A stretch of 64,000 nucleotides of DNA from Chitinophagaceae bacterium (GCA_025360525.1 JANYCA010000172.1:1-64000), one strand, 5' to 3'. Counted from the first letter of the stretch, positions 37,872 to 47,640 are shown. Numbers and translations are program-made. The notes: generated by a model not told the origin, from the letters alone.

Positions 37872-40800
37872 ATGACCTCAATAAAAACAAATATATTTTA
37901 TGTGATTAGGTATGCTGTTTCGATAATATGCATGTTACATTGTGGTAGTGTATTCTGTCAGCCTGTTCCCAATTTCTCTGCCGGACCATTAGAAGGCTGT
38001 GCCCCGTTAACGGTTCGTTTTGTAAATACTTCCAGTGGAAATCCAACTGATTTAAACTGGAATCTGGGAGATGGAACTACATCCACAGACCAAAACCCCA
38101 CGATAACCTATAACATTCCCGGCTTATATAGCATAACACTTACAGTTAGCAACGCCAATGGAAGTAATACACTCACAAGGCCCCAATACATTCGTGTTTT
38201 TGATAAACCCACAGTAAATTTTTCTACTACTGATACAATAGCTTGCTCCATTTTAAATACAAAATTTACAGATGCAAGTAGCTCAACATCAGGTAGTATT
38301 ATAGCCTGGGAATGGGACTTTGGGGATGGAAACACGTCAACTCAGCAAAATCCAGCACACACCTATGCATCCGCTGGTTACTTCGATGTTACCCTAAGAG
38401 TTGCCAATGCGGGAGGCTGTGTTAATAGTTTAAGTAAACCTAAATTTATTCATCTACTACCAGCTTTGGATGCTGCCTTTACTTTTTCAAAAGCATTAAG
38501 ATGTAAGCCGCCGGATACCATCATGTTTAACAATAGCTCCACCGGTAGTGGGCTACTTAGTTACAGCTGGAATTTCGGAGATGGAACTACTTCTGCTTTA
38601 ATAAATCCATCGCATGCCTACACCTCCGGTGGCCTTTTTTCTCCCCAATTAATTGTACAAAACGAAATAGGCTGCGTCGATACGTTGTTATTAAAGGACT
38701 CTATGGTCATCAACAACAACCTATCCGTCATTGATGGAAAAGATAGTGTTTGCGTTGGTACAAACAATACCTACATGAATGGATCCGTTCCAACGCCCGT
38801 TAGTTCATCGTGGAATTTTGGAGATGGCATCAATTACACCACCTCTTCGGTTATAAAAAAATGGGTTGCGGCAGGTGTTTATACAATTAAACTGATAAAC
38901 AACTTCGGTGGCTGTAAAGATTCTATTAGCAAAAACGTAAGGGTACTCAGTTTACCAAAAGTTAAAATCAGCACTAATGATAGTAATTCCTGCAAAGCAC
39001 CATTCACTGTTAACTTTACAGATTTAACAGCCAATGCAGCAAGCTGGCAATGGAATTTTGGAGATGGAAACATAGCTGCGAGCAACAACCCTTCAAACAC
39101 TTATAATACCCTTGATACCTTTGATATAACGTTGATTGTTACCGATGCAGCAGGCTGCATAGATACCGGCAGATACAATAACTTCATTAAAGTACTGAAA
39201 CCAATTGCAAAAATTGGCAATGTACCAATTGGTGGATGTATACCATTTACTTTCACCCCGTTTTCAACCTCCTTAGCGGTGGAAGGCGTTGCCAGTTACT
39301 TTTGGGATTTGGGGAATGGAAGTACTTCTGCTGCCAGCAATCCTACCGCTTTTTATCCGCTTGCGGGTAATTATTCAATCAAGCTAATAATCACTACCAA
39401 TGATGGTTGCATAGATTCAACAGAAGTAATTAACGGAATAAGCGTAAGCACCAAAGCTGCAATAGATTTTTCTGCAACTCCCACTACACAATGTGCTAAT
39501 ACTCCCGTACAATTTACCGATGCCACTCCCGGAGCAGACAGGTGGTTATGGAGTTTTGGGAATGGCACCACCTCTACTGCAAAAAATCCCCTTACGCAAT
39601 ACAACGATACAGGAAGTTATACCATCCGTTTAATAGCATGGAGCAACGGTTGTAACGACACACTTATAAAAAACAAGTACATATCTATAAGCCCTGGCAT
39701 TGCACGTTTTAGGCCTGTGTATAATTGTGCAGATCGATTGACGGTGACCTTTATTGATTCCTCTGTAATACCGCAAACTTGGTTATGGAATTTTGGTGAT
39801 GGCAATACTTCCGCTGCACAAAATCCTGTTCATACATACAGCGCTGTTCAAAATTATACAGTAACATTAACGGTAACCAATGGAGCATGTACAGATACAA
39901 AATCTACACTTATTTATACGGGCAGCTCTATAACTGATTTTAAATCTTCTAAAGATTCAATTTGCAAATCCGATTCTATCCTGTTTACTGCCATACCGGC
40001 TGCACCTTTAAGAGTTGTAAAATATACCTGGGATTTTGGAGATGGAGTTACCCAGGCTACCACAAAAACCGCCATAAGTCATTTCTATAACAATGGCGGA
40101 ATTTACACCGTAAAACTTTTTTCGCAAGATGTAAATGGATGCACAGACTCTGTAGTAAAGACCAATAAAATTACAGCTTTTGCGCCTAAGGCAAATTTCT
40201 CATTAAGCTCAGCATCAGGATGTTTTCCGGTGGCGCTAAACTTTTTTGATAGTTCGGTTAATCCACATGGCAGCAATAATATTGCCAGCTGGCAATGGAA
40301 TTTTGATGATGGAAAAACAGGTACATTTTCTGCCCCCCCCCCCTTCCCGCTCAATCATTTGTATGATACCGCTGGCAGTTTCTATCCTTCATTAAAAATT
40401 ATTGATTCATTAGGTTGCGCTGATAGCATAAAATATGGTACAGCACTGGTGGTTTCTAAACCTGTAGCGGATTTTACAGAACCAGAAATTAACACCTGCC
40501 GAAACGAAAATATACAACTGGTGAACACTTCAAAAACAAATATCATTAGCAGTGAATGGTTTTTTGGAGATGGTACAACATCTACTGAATTTAATGCAGT
40601 AAAAGCATTTACGGCAAATGGCAACTACAATACCAAGCTGGTTGTTACGGATTTTTACGGCTGCAAAGATTCTATCGAAAAATTAAATTATTTTAAAATT
40701 CAGGATGTAAATGCATCTTTCGAAATTATTGATTCTGTTGGCACCTGTGTGCCTTTTAAAGTTTCATTTAACAATACTTCTCAATTTGCAACGGCTCAAA

Positions 40801-42695
40801 CATGGGACTTTGGCGATGGTGTTTTATCAAGCGTTGTTAACCCAATCCACTTTTTTACAGCCCCTGGAACCTACCTTGTAAAACTCACAGCAAAAAGAAC
40901 GGGAAACTGCCAAAGTGTAGCAACAAAAACAATCGAAATTTTTGTACCAACTGCAGCTCTCACTTACCAGGCTAGCGAGGGTTGTGCACCTGTAACGGTT
41001 AACTTCAAAGTTTCAACTTCTGCAAAAGTGAGCTACCTGTACGATTTTAATGATGGCAACACTGTTGAAAGCGCAGATTCAAGCTACACCTACAGTTATA
41101 CTTTGCCGGGTAGCTTTGTTCCTAAAGTAATTTTAAAAGATTCTTCTGGTTGCCTCGCCATATTACAAGGCACTGATAGCATCAAACTCTTTAGCAGTAA
41201 AGTAAATTTTGGCGTAAACGATACCATATTTTGTGATATTGCAAATGCCGCCTTTACAGATTCTACGATATCGGGCAGTGTGATAAAAAAATACAACTGG
41301 AGTTTTGGAGATGGCACAACTTCTTCGTTACGAAACCCTGTTCATTCCTATGCAATAACAGGGCAGTATTCAGTAGGGTTAATCATCGAAACTGCTTATG
41401 GATGCCGAGATACGTTGGTTAAAAATAATTTTATCCAATTCTCTACAAATCCTAAGATAGCCATAACCGGTAACAACATTTTTTGTGGACCTTCATCGGC
41501 ATTATTTCAAGGCAAGTTATTAAGCTCAGATATATTTGCCATACACTGGTATTGGAAATTTGGGAATGGGGATACAGCTGATATTCAGAATCCCCCACCG
41601 CAATTTTATAACGTCCCCAACACCTACCCTGTTCAATTAACTGCCACCAACAGTGCAGGTTGTACATATACTGCAAATACGCTGGTAATAGTTCATCCTT
41701 TACCCACCACTTTTGCCGGTACCGACACCACCATTTGCCTTAACAATACCTTACAATTACAGGCAACAGGTGCCAGTTTTTACGTGTGGAAACCGGTTTC
41801 GTTTTTAAGTTGCGATAGCTGCAGTAATCCTATTGCTACTGTAACAGACAATCAAAGTTTTTATGTAAAAGGCAATAATAGCTTCGGCTGCGAAACAACA
41901 GACACTATTTTTATAAAGGTGAAAAAACCTTTTACTATAACCGGGCTGCAGCCAACCGATACTATTTGTGGAACTGAAAAAATACAATTGTTTGTAACAG
42001 GAGCAGAAAATTATATTTGGTCGCCCGCCAACGGACTAAACAACAGCAATATCGCTAATCCCATTGCTTCACCCACGGCAAGTATCATTTATAAAGTTAT
42101 TGGATATGATAGCAGTGATTGCTTTAGAGATAGTGCGTTTGTAAACCTCCGTGTTTTTCAAAATCCAACTGTCGACGCTGGCGAAGATAAATTAACCAAT
42201 TTTGCAAAACCAATAACGATTATCCCGCAATTTTCTGCCGATGTAATTAAATGGATATGGGAGCCTGCTACCTATTTAAATTGTAGTGACTGCCCTAGCC
42301 CTGTGGCAACTCCTGAGTTCAATACAACCTATAAACTTACTGTTCAAAATGAGGGAGGTTGCAAGGCGAGCGATAATATGACTGTTAGACTTACCTGCGA
42401 TAATAGCAATCTATTTATGCCAACTGCATTTACACCCAACAACGACGGATTAAACGATTTCTTTTATCCAATAAGTTCGGGTGTATTTAAAGTACAATCA
42501 TTTAGAATATTTAACCGAAATGGAGAGTTGATTTTTCAAAATGGAAGCTTTAAGCCAAACGATAAAACAAAGGGATGGGATGGCAAATACAAAGGACTGA
42601 CTGCTGCAACCGGAAACTATGTTTATACTATAGAAATAATCTGCAACAATAACAATTCATTAAGTTTTTCTGGAAATATTTTGCTTTTGAAGTAA
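37872..42695 (+). CDS. Giant PKD-repeat surface protein with T9SS type B sorting tail, copy 2
   Basis: A 1607-residue paralogue of the preceding protein. It has an N-terminal hydrophobic signal (CMLHCGSVFCQP at its end), about 15 PKD domains in the same order of variants as copy 1 (first domain LGDG-type, a DFNDG-type thirteenth domain), then the WKPVSFLSCDSCSNP and IWSPANGLNNSN modules, and a C-terminal type B sorting domain: MPTAFTPNNDGLNDFF, FRIFNRNGELIFQ, GWDGKYKGLTAATGNYVYTI. Matching repeat order indicates whole-gene duplication. Codons for SAPPPFP near residue 825 contain an 11-C run (40333-40343) in a region without such a run in copy 1; slippage there would truncate the protein. porP/sprF follows after 71 bp. 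Confidence 0.9.
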   Translation: MTSIKTNIFYVIRYAVSIICMLHCGSVFCQPVPNFSAGPLEGCAPLTVRFVNTSSGNPTDLNWNLGDGTTSTDQNPTITYNIPGLYSITLTVSNANGSNTLTRPQYIRVFDKPTVNFSTTDTIACSILNTKFTDASSSTSGSIIAWEWDFGDGNTSTQQNPAHTYASAGYFDVTLRVANAGGCVNSLSKPKFIHLLPALDAAFTFSKALRCKPPDTIMFNNSSTGSGLLSYSWNFGDGTTSALINPSHAYTSGGLFSPQLIVQNEIGCVDTLLLKDSMVINNNLSVIDGKDSVCVGTNNTYMNGSVPTPVSSSWNFGDGINYTTSSVIKKWVAAGVYTIKLINNFGGCKDSISKNVRVLSLPKVKISTNDSNSCKAPFTVNFTDLTANAASWQWNFGDGNIAASNNPSNTYNTLDTFDITLIVTDAAGCIDTGRYNNFIKVLKPIAKIGNVPIGGCIPFTFTPFSTSLAVEGVASYFWDLGNGSTSAASNPTAFYPLAGNYSIKLIITTNDGCIDSTEVINGISVSTKAAIDFSATPTTQCANTPVQFTDATPGADRWLWSFGNGTTSTAKNPLTQYNDTGSYTIRLIAWSNGCNDTLIKNKYISISPGIARFRPVYNCADRLTVTFIDSSVIPQTWLWNFGDGNTSAAQNPVHTYSAVQNYTVTLTVTNGACTDTKSTLIYTGSSITDFKSSKDSICKSDSILFTAIPAAPLRVVKYTWDFGDGVTQATTKTAISHFYNNGGIYTVKLFSQDVNGCTDSVVKTNKITAFAPKANFSLSSASGCFPVALNFFDSSVNPHGSNNIASWQWNFDDGKTGTFSAPPPFPLNHLYDTAGSFYPSLKIIDSLGCADSIKYGTALVVSKPVADFTEPEINTCRNENIQLVNTSKTNIISSEWFFGDGTTSTEFNAVKAFTANGNYNTKLVVTDFYGCKDSIEKLNYFKIQDVNASFEIIDSVGTCVPFKVSFNNTSQFATAQTWDFGDGVLSSVVNPIHFFTAPGTYLVKLTAKRTGNCQSVATKTIEIFVPTAALTYQASEGCAPVTVNFKVSTSAKVSYLYDFNDGNTVESADSSYTYSYTLPGSFVPKVILKDSSGCLAILQGTDSIKLFSSKVNFGVNDTIFCDIANAAFTDSTISGSVIKKYNWSFGDGTTSSLRNPVHSYAITGQYSVGLIIETAYGCRDTLVKNNFIQFSTNPKIAITGNNIFCGPSSALFQGKLLSSDIFAIHWYWKFGNGDTADIQNPPPQFYNVPNTYPVQLTATNSAGCTYTANTLVIVHPLPTTFAGTDTTICLNNTLQLQATGASFYVWKPVSFLSCDSCSNPIATVTDNQSFYVKGNNSFGCETTDTIFIKVKKPFTITGLQPTDTICGTEKIQLFVTGAENYIWSPANGLNNSNIANPIASPTASIIYKVIGYDSSDCFRDSAFVNLRVFQNPTVDAGEDKLTNFAKPITIIPQFSADVIKWIWEPATYLNCSDCPSPVATPEFNTTYKLTVQNEGGCKASDNMTVRLTCDNSNLFMPTAFTPNNDGLNDFFYPISSGVFKVQSFRIFNRNGELIFQNGSFKPNDKTKGWDGKYKGLTAATGNYVYTIEIICNNNNSLSFSGNILLLK
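40333..40343 (+). repeat. Poly(C) tract of 11 within a surface-protein gene
   Basis: Eleven consecutive C residues encode the APPP part of a loop inside the tenth PKD domain. The frame is open as given. Tracts of this length in outer-surface genes are a classic site of slipped-strand frameshifting, but a sequencing error in tract length also has to be considered. Confidence 0.9.
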
Positions 42696-42766
42696 TAAAA
42701 TAGTACTGGGGTCGTTTAGTAAAAGACGAAAGTCAATATCCAAACACCAAACAAGAATCCTATTTT

Positions 42767-43801
42767 ATGAAAACAATACTACACAAATTTGTGTGGGGTA
42801 TGTTACTTCTTTTTGCCTCATCACAAGTACAATCTCAGGATATACATTTCTCACAATTTTTTGAAGCCCCCCTTTTGCGCAACCCGGCATTGGCAGGTTT
42901 ATTTACCGGAGATTTAAGAATACAGGCTGTATATCGCACACAATGGCAAAGCGTAACTGTTCCATATCAAACAACTTCTTTAAATGGAGAATATAAGTTA
43001 CCCATCGGAAAAAGTGAAGATTTTTTAACACTGGGTGGCCAGATATTATATGATAAAGCAGGCACAGTTGCAATGACATCAACACATGTAATGCCTGCGA
43101 TAAACTATCACAAATCTTTAAGTGCAGAACGCAATATGTATCTATCCCTTGGCTTTATGGGAGGCTTGGTACAGCGTAGTATAGACAGAAGCAAAGTAAC
43201 TACCAACAGCCAGTTTGATGGTAACGCCTATAATGGCAGCCTTGCAGATGGCGAAACGTTCACCAGTAATTCTTACAGCTATTTTGATGGAACAGCAGGC
43301 CTGAGTTTTAATACACAGATAGGAGATAATCCGGAAGATAATATATTTTTTGGTGTAGCTTATCATCACTTTAATAAGCCATCCAACATTAGTTTTTATG
43401 GCGATACTAAATTAACGATGACGCCTAAATGGGTGTACTCTGCCGGCGCAAGAATGAATACATCGGAATATTCTTATGTAACATTTCACGGCGATTTTAT
43501 TTCTCAAGGGCCACAAACCCAGGTGATTGGTGGCATGATGTATACCTACAAGCTGGATGACAGCTTTGATCCAAAATATCTTATACATGGAGGTGCATTC
43601 ATCCGCTGGAAAGATGCCATTATCCCCGTAGCAAAAATTGAAATGAGACCATTAGCTATCTCTGTAAGTTATGATGCCAATGTATCTCAACTATCCGCTG
43701 CAACCGGAGGTAGAGGTGGTTTTGAAATGGCGATTTCCTATCAAAAATATATTAACAGAGACAACTCGAGCAAAGAAGCGGTGAGGTGTCCAAGATTTTA
43801 A
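42767..43801 (+). CDS. PorP/SprF-family type IX secretion membrane protein
   Basis: A 344-residue outer-membrane beta-barrel protein with a signal peptide (LLLFASSQVQSQ). The family N-terminus is clear: DIHFSQFFEAPLLRNPALAGLFTGDLRIQAVYRTQWQSV, followed by repeated amphipathic strands and FDGTAGLSFNTQIGDN, FFGVAYHHFNKPS. PorP/SprF proteins sit in the outer membrane and are typically encoded next to large type B T9SS substrates such as SprB, helping export or surface attachment. Its position 71 bp after two such substrates fits that role well. Most likely it serves both giant paralogues. Confidence 0.92.
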   Translation: MKTILHKFVWGMLLLFASSQVQSQDIHFSQFFEAPLLRNPALAGLFTGDLRIQAVYRTQWQSVTVPYQTTSLNGEYKLPIGKSEDFLTLGGQILYDKAGTVAMTSTHVMPAINYHKSLSAERNMYLSLGFMGGLVQRSIDRSKVTTNSQFDGNAYNGSLADGETFTSNSYSYFDGTAGLSFNTQIGDNPEDNIFFGVAYHHFNKPSNISFYGDTKLTMTPKWVYSAGARMNTSEYSYVTFHGDFISQGPQTQVIGGMMYTYKLDDSFDPKYLIHGGAFIRWKDAIIPVAKIEMRPLAISVSYDANVSQLSAATGGRGGFEMAISYQKYINRDNSSKEAVRCPRF

Positions 43802-43875
43802 TTAACTAAACCCATAGTCTCAAAGTCGTAGCCTAACTACAAGAGCTTTTGTTTTTATGGATTGTTTGGATAATT

Positions 43876-43900
43876 AAAGCCCCAGGGATGGGGCTTTTTT
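43876..43900 (+). terminator. Terminator between porP/sprF and ychF
   Basis: AAAGCCCC and GGGGCTTT form an 8-bp stem with a 6-nt loop, followed on the plus strand by TTT. It lies between two convergent genes and may serve both. Confidence 0.8.
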
Positions 43901-43933
43901 GTGTCCGCAATATTTTCAAAATTGAATACTCAA

Positions 43934-45031
43934 TTATACATTAAACCGGAAATGCATAATGTCGCCATCTTTCACCAGGTATTCTTTTCCTTCAATTCTT
44001 AATCTGCCATTTTCCCTGCAGGCAGCCTCAGATTTGTATTGTAAGAAATCATCGTAGGCTATTACCTCTGCTTTAATAAATCCTTTTTCAAAATCGGTAT
44101 GTATTACACTTGCAGCTTGTGGAGCTTTCCATCCCTGGTGTATCGTCCAGGCCCTCACCTCTTGTACGCCGGCAGTAAAATAAGTGTACAGGTTTAATAA
44201 TTTATAGGTAGAATGGATAAGACGATCCAATGCCGGCTCCATCATTTTATATTCTTCCATAAACATAGCCTTGTCGTCAGCATTGTCCAGCTCCGCAATT
44301 TGTGCTTCAATAGCGTTGGTCATTACAATCACTTCGTTGCCTTCGTTTTTAACCGCTTCAATCAAAGCATCAGAAAACCTATTGCCAGTATGCATGCTAG
44401 CTTCATCTACATTGGCTACATATAAAATGGGTTTGTCGCTCAGTAAAAAAATATCCAACAATACCAATCTATCTTCTTTAGATAAACCAAGCGAGAGTAT
44501 ATTCTTTCCTTTTTCGAGGTGCTGTTTACAATTCAATAAAACATCCAGTTCTGCCTTCAGCTTTGTATCCGTCTTTGCTAATTTTTCTGTGCGCTGTATT
44601 TTTTTATCAATACTTTCCAGGTCTTTCAACTGTAGCTCTGTCTCGATAATTTCTTTATCGCCTACAGGATTAATAGCACCTTCATCTCTTAAAATATTTT
44701 CATCTTCAAAGCACCTTATCACATGAATAATAGCATCAACCTCCCGGATATTGGCTAAAAATTTATTACCGAGCCCCTCTCCTTTACTGGCTCCTTTTAC
44801 CAGGCCGGCGATATCAACAATTTCAATCTGCGTAGGTACTATCCTGTTTGGTAAAACCAACTCAGCCAATCTATCCAACCTTGGGTCGGGTACATTCACC
44901 AAACCAATATTAGGTTCAATGGTACAAAAACGATAGTTGCTAGCTTGTGCCTTTGCACTATTGCTTACTGCGTTAAATAAAGTTGATTTTCCCACATTGG
45001 GTAGTCCGACAATGCCTGCTTGTAATGCCAT
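43934..45031 (-). CDS. ychF: YchF/OLA1-type translation-associated ATPase
   Basis: A conserved P-loop NTPase of the Obg family that binds ribosomes and prefers ATP. The 365-residue product begins MALQAGIVGLPNVGKSTLFNAVS with the G1 motif at residues 8-16, then TIEPNIGLVNVPDPRL, the G3 DIAGLVKGASKGEGLGNKFL, an NVDE G4-like motif (YVANVDEAS) in place of NKxD, a coiled-coil arm, and the C-terminal TGS-type domain ending FRFNV (KDGDIMHFRFNV). Length matches the 363-residue family norm. It is a single gene, convergent with porP/sprF. Confidence 0.96.
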   Translation of the reverse strand: MALQAGIVGLPNVGKSTLFNAVSNSAKAQASNYRFCTIEPNIGLVNVPDPRLDRLAELVLPNRIVPTQIEIVDIAGLVKGASKGEGLGNKFLANIREVDAIIHVIRCFEDENILRDEGAINPVGDKEIIETELQLKDLESIDKKIQRTEKLAKTDTKLKAELDVLLNCKQHLEKGKNILSLGLSKEDRLVLLDIFLLSDKPILYVANVDEASMHTGNRFSDALIEAVKNEGNEVIVMTNAIEAQIAELDNADDKAMFMEEYKMMEPALDRLIHSTYKLLNLYTYFTAGVQEVRAWTIHQGWKAPQAASVIHTDFEKGFIKAEVIAYDDFLQYKSEAACRENGRLRIEGKEYLVKDGDIMHFRFNV

Positions 45032-45324
45032 TGGTATGTTTTTATTGGTTGATTGTTTATTTAAAAAAGCTGGTGATACTATTAAAATGTTAGCAGGATT
45101 TTAATGAAAAGCCGACTGCGTCAACTTCATATCCAATCCTACAATCCGGAGCTCACCTTATTTTTTCAGGCTGCAAAGGTAAGGGATGGAAGGGAACGAT
45201 CATTTTGAATTGAAAAGATTACCTTGACCCCAGTAAGATGCAGTTGCATTGTCATCTCCTTTTTATAATCTTTGCAAATAAAATAAAGTATTGAATATCC
45301 AATACAACCAAGCAACCAAATAAT

Positions 45325-46725
45325 ATGGCTTTAAGCAGAATCTGGAGTGCCTTTATCATCGTTGCAATTTTTGTAGCCGGCATTAAGTGCATCATTTCAT
45401 CCGACAGCAAAATGATCTTTAATAAAATGGTGGTAGGCAAAAGTGGTGATACCAGTAATACCAGGTCTATCGACAGTATCAGTCTTCCCTCCGCAGTTGC
45501 AAAAATTTTGGCAACTAATAAAGAAACAAAGATTGGAGAAATAAAATACGCTAAAGGCGCCGATGGAAAATTTACTGTTTACAAAGAACAGAATGCCAAC
45601 GGTATATTAAACACTTGCAGAGACGCCGTAGATATTTGTATTGGTTTAATTGGAATAATGGCTTTGTTTATGGGTTTTATGAGTATTGCAGAAAAGGCAG
45701 GCGGCATTAATCTTTTATCTAGAATTATTGGCCCGTTCTTTACCAAGGTATTCCCGGACGTTCCCAAAGGACACCCGGCATTTGGCCACATGATGTTGAA
45801 TTTTTCTGCCAATTTATTAGGATTGGATAATGCAGCAACACCCTTCGGCATAAAGACAATGGAGAGCCTTCAGGAAATTAATCCCGATAAAACCACAGCG
45901 AGCAACGCACAAATTATGTTTTTGTGTTTGCATGCTTCCGGCCTTTCATTGATACCGGTAAGCGTAATAGCAGTAAGGGCTGCAAACAAAGCGGCAGTAC
46001 CTACTGACATTTTTCTGCCCTGTATGATTGCCACTTTTATGGCCACCATGGCCGCACTTTTTATTGTTTCGTTTAAACAAAAAATTAATTTATTACAACC
46101 GGTTATCCTGGCGTGGGTTGGCGGTTTGTCAGCAATCATTGCTTGTTTGGTTTGGTACTTAACCACTTTGAACAGAGAAGGCATGGAGCAATTCTCCGGT
46201 ATTTTTAGCAATGCCTTTTTATTGATCATTTTTTTATTGATTGTATTGGGCGGATTGTATAAAAAAATTAATGTTTTTGACTCATTTATTGAAGGTGCCA
46301 AAAATGGGTTTGAAACGGCAATAAAAATTATACCCTTCCTTGTTGGAATGCTGGTAGCAATAAGTATGTTACGAAACAGTGGCGTATTTGATGTGGTTAT
46401 TGATGAAATGAAAAATGTATTTGCTTTAATGGGATTTGATACCCGTTTTGTAGATGCTTTACCTACTGCACTCGTAAGACCCTTAAGTGGCGCCGGGGCA
46501 AGGGGTATGATGGTAGATACCATGAGGACATTTGGGCCTGATTCATTTGCTGGCACCTTAAGTTGCATTATGCAAGGTTCTTCCGATACAACTTTTTATG
46601 TTGTAGCTGTATATTTTGGCGTGGTTAACATTAAAAACACCCGCTATTCTATTGGAGCAATGCTCCTGGCAGATTTAGTTGGTATTATTACGTCAATTAT
46701 TTTATGTTATTTATTTTTTGGTTAA
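45325..46725 (+). CDS. Fused SpmA/SpmB-type membrane protein (nucleoside-recognition Gate domains)
   Basis: A 466-residue inner-membrane protein. The N-terminal half resembles spore maturation protein A (IGIMALFMGFMSIAEKAGGINLLSRIIGPFFTKVFPDVPKGHPAFGHM followed by GLDNAATPFGIKTME), and the C-terminal half resembles SpmB (GAKNGFETAIKIIPFLVGMLVAISMLR, TALVRPLSGAGARGMM, GSSDTTFYVVAVYFGVV). Both halves carry a Gate-type domain. A hydrophilic segment of about 75 residues (30-105) separates the first helix from the rest. Fused SpmAB proteins are common in non-sporulating Bacteroidota; a role in sporulation is not implied, and the transported or sensed molecule is unknown. Confidence 0.88.
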   Translation: MALSRIWSAFIIVAIFVAGIKCIISSDSKMIFNKMVVGKSGDTSNTRSIDSISLPSAVAKILATNKETKIGEIKYAKGADGKFTVYKEQNANGILNTCRDAVDICIGLIGIMALFMGFMSIAEKAGGINLLSRIIGPFFTKVFPDVPKGHPAFGHMMLNFSANLLGLDNAATPFGIKTMESLQEINPDKTTASNAQIMFLCLHASGLSLIPVSVIAVRAANKAAVPTDIFLPCMIATFMATMAALFIVSFKQKINLLQPVILAWVGGLSAIIACLVWYLTTLNREGMEQFSGIFSNAFLLIIFLLIVLGGLYKKINVFDSFIEGAKNGFETAIKIIPFLVGMLVAISMLRNSGVFDVVIDEMKNVFALMGFDTRFVDALPTALVRPLSGAGARGMMVDTMRTFGPDSFAGTLSCIMQGSSDTTFYVVAVYFGVVNIKNTRYSIGAMLLADLVGIITSIILCYLFFG

Positions 46726-46881
46726 TCTTAGTTAATTCTAATATATCGGCTTTTCATACGGTTTAGGAGTCATTAAGGCACAACGAACGCATCAAAATAG
46801 TAAATAACCGTTTGATCAACCCCATGGATATGTCCAAGAAAATTACCTGCTATTAAATAACTGTTTCTGCACTAAATCCCC

Positions 46882-46889
46882 TACTTTTG
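46882..46889 (+). promoter_or_regulatory. Likely -7 box of the rpsF operon
   Basis: TACTTTTG is a full match to the Bacteroidota -7 consensus TAnnTTTG. A convincing -33 TTTG is not seen at the expected distance. Transcription would begin near 46896 and leave about 57 nt before the rpsF start. Confidence 0.5.
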
Positions 46890-46952
46890 CAGCCCAAATT
46901 CAAAATAGATTTGGAAAATCAACAACATTTTATAAACAAAAACATCAGGGAA

Positions 46953-47306
46953 ATGAACAATTACGAATTGATGGTGATTTTTACCCCTGTGCTTTCTGAA
47001 GAGGAATATAAAGCCGCTCAGAACAAATTTGCTGCGTTAGTTACAGAAAACGGCGGCGAATTATTGCACAGCAAACCTTGGGGATTAAAATCACTGGCCT
47101 ATCCCATTGCCAAAAAGACTACCGGTCTATATTGGGTAATGGAGTATATAGCGCCATCCAGCTTCAATGAAAAGTTGAAAATTCAACTTTTGCGTGACGA
47201 ATCAGTCATGCGTCACATGTATACCGTACTCGACAAATACGCCGTTCAGTACAATATTAAAAAGAGAGGTGGCGTACATTCTTCAACCGAAAAAGCGGGG
47301 GCATAA
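46953..47306 (+). CDS. rpsF: 30S ribosomal protein S6
   Basis: S6 binds S18 and 16S rRNA in the small-subunit platform. The product from the ATG at 46953 reads [20 protein letters not shown], with [32 protein letters not shown] and the C-terminal [17 protein letters not shown]. The frame is open upstream to a TTG at 46887, but that codon lies inside the probable promoter -7 box and the added 22 residues are not S6-like. Length is 117 residues. It begins the rpsF-rpsR-rplI operon; the S18 gene starts 2 bp after its stop codon. Confidence 0.96.
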   Translation: MNNYELMVIFTPVLSEEEYKAAQNKFAALVTENGGELLHSKPWGLKSLAYPIAKKTTGLYWVMEYIAPSSFNEKLKIQLLRDESVMRHMYTVLDKYAVQYNIKKRGGVHSSTEKAGA

Positions 47307-47308
47307 TC

Positions 47309-47575
47309 ATGGCAAAAGCAAACGAGATTAAATATCTTACAGCTATTAAAGTTGAAAAGCGGCCAAAGAAATATTGCCGCTTTAAGAAAATGGGTATTCA
47401 TTATATTGATTATAAAGATGCCGATTTCTTAAAAAAATTCCTGAACGAACAAGGTAAATTGTTGCCCCGTCGTCTTTCCGGAAACTCTTTAAAGTTTCAA
47501 CGTAAAGTAGGTGCAGCAGTTAAGAAAGCCCGTCAAATGGCTATTCTACCTTACGTTACCGATTTACTGAAATAA
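47309..47575 (+). CDS. rpsR: 30S ribosomal protein S18
   Basis: The 88-residue product is basic and carries the S18 core: [41 protein letters not shown], then [23 protein letters not shown]18 pairs with S6 on the small subunit, and in many bacteria the S6:S18 complex controls this operon by binding the leader. The start is 2 bp beyond the rpsF stop codon, so the two are translated together. A spacer with two hairpins separates it from rplI. Confidence 0.97.
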   Translation: MAKANEIKYLTAIKVEKRPKKYCRFKKMGIHYIDYKDADFLKKFLNEQGKLLPRRLSGNSLKFQRKVGAAVKKARQMAILPYVTDLLK

Positions 47576-47580
47576 ACCGT

Positions 47581-47640
47581 TTCATCCTAACCTTCCCATA
47601 AAGAGAAGGAACAGTCCCTGCGTATTGCAGGGGTTGGATA
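47581..47640 (+). repeat. Hairpin-bearing spacer between rpsR and rplI
   Basis: The 80-bp gap contains CCTTC/GAAGG around CATAAAGA-type loop sequence, followed by a perfect CCCTGC-GTATT-GCAGGG hairpin. The first part (CATCCTAACCTTCCC) resembles the palindromic repeat family seen at 1190-1290 and 51125-51170. It may be an inserted repeat or an intercistronic attenuator that lowers rplI expression. Confidence 0.5.

Noticed and set aside
32990..42300. Long-range DNA repetition, first considered as a tandem DNA repeat or CRISPR-like array
   Set aside because: The periodicity comes from divergent PKD protein domains of about 80 codons; there are no short identical repeats with unique spacers.
45032..45324. 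293-bp divergent spacer between ychF and the Spm-type gene, examined for RNA genes
   Set aside because: No tRNA-like cloverleaf, terminator or repeat was recognised.
45870..46568. 232-codon minus-strand open frame
   Set aside because: Antisense shadow of the SpmA/SpmB-type gene; its Ile/Lys-rich sequence mirrors the membrane helices on the other strand.
46887..46952. N-terminal extension of S6 from a TTG codon
   Set aside because: The extension overlaps a full-match -7 box and lacks S6 similarity; the ATG at 46953 gives the standard N-terminus.
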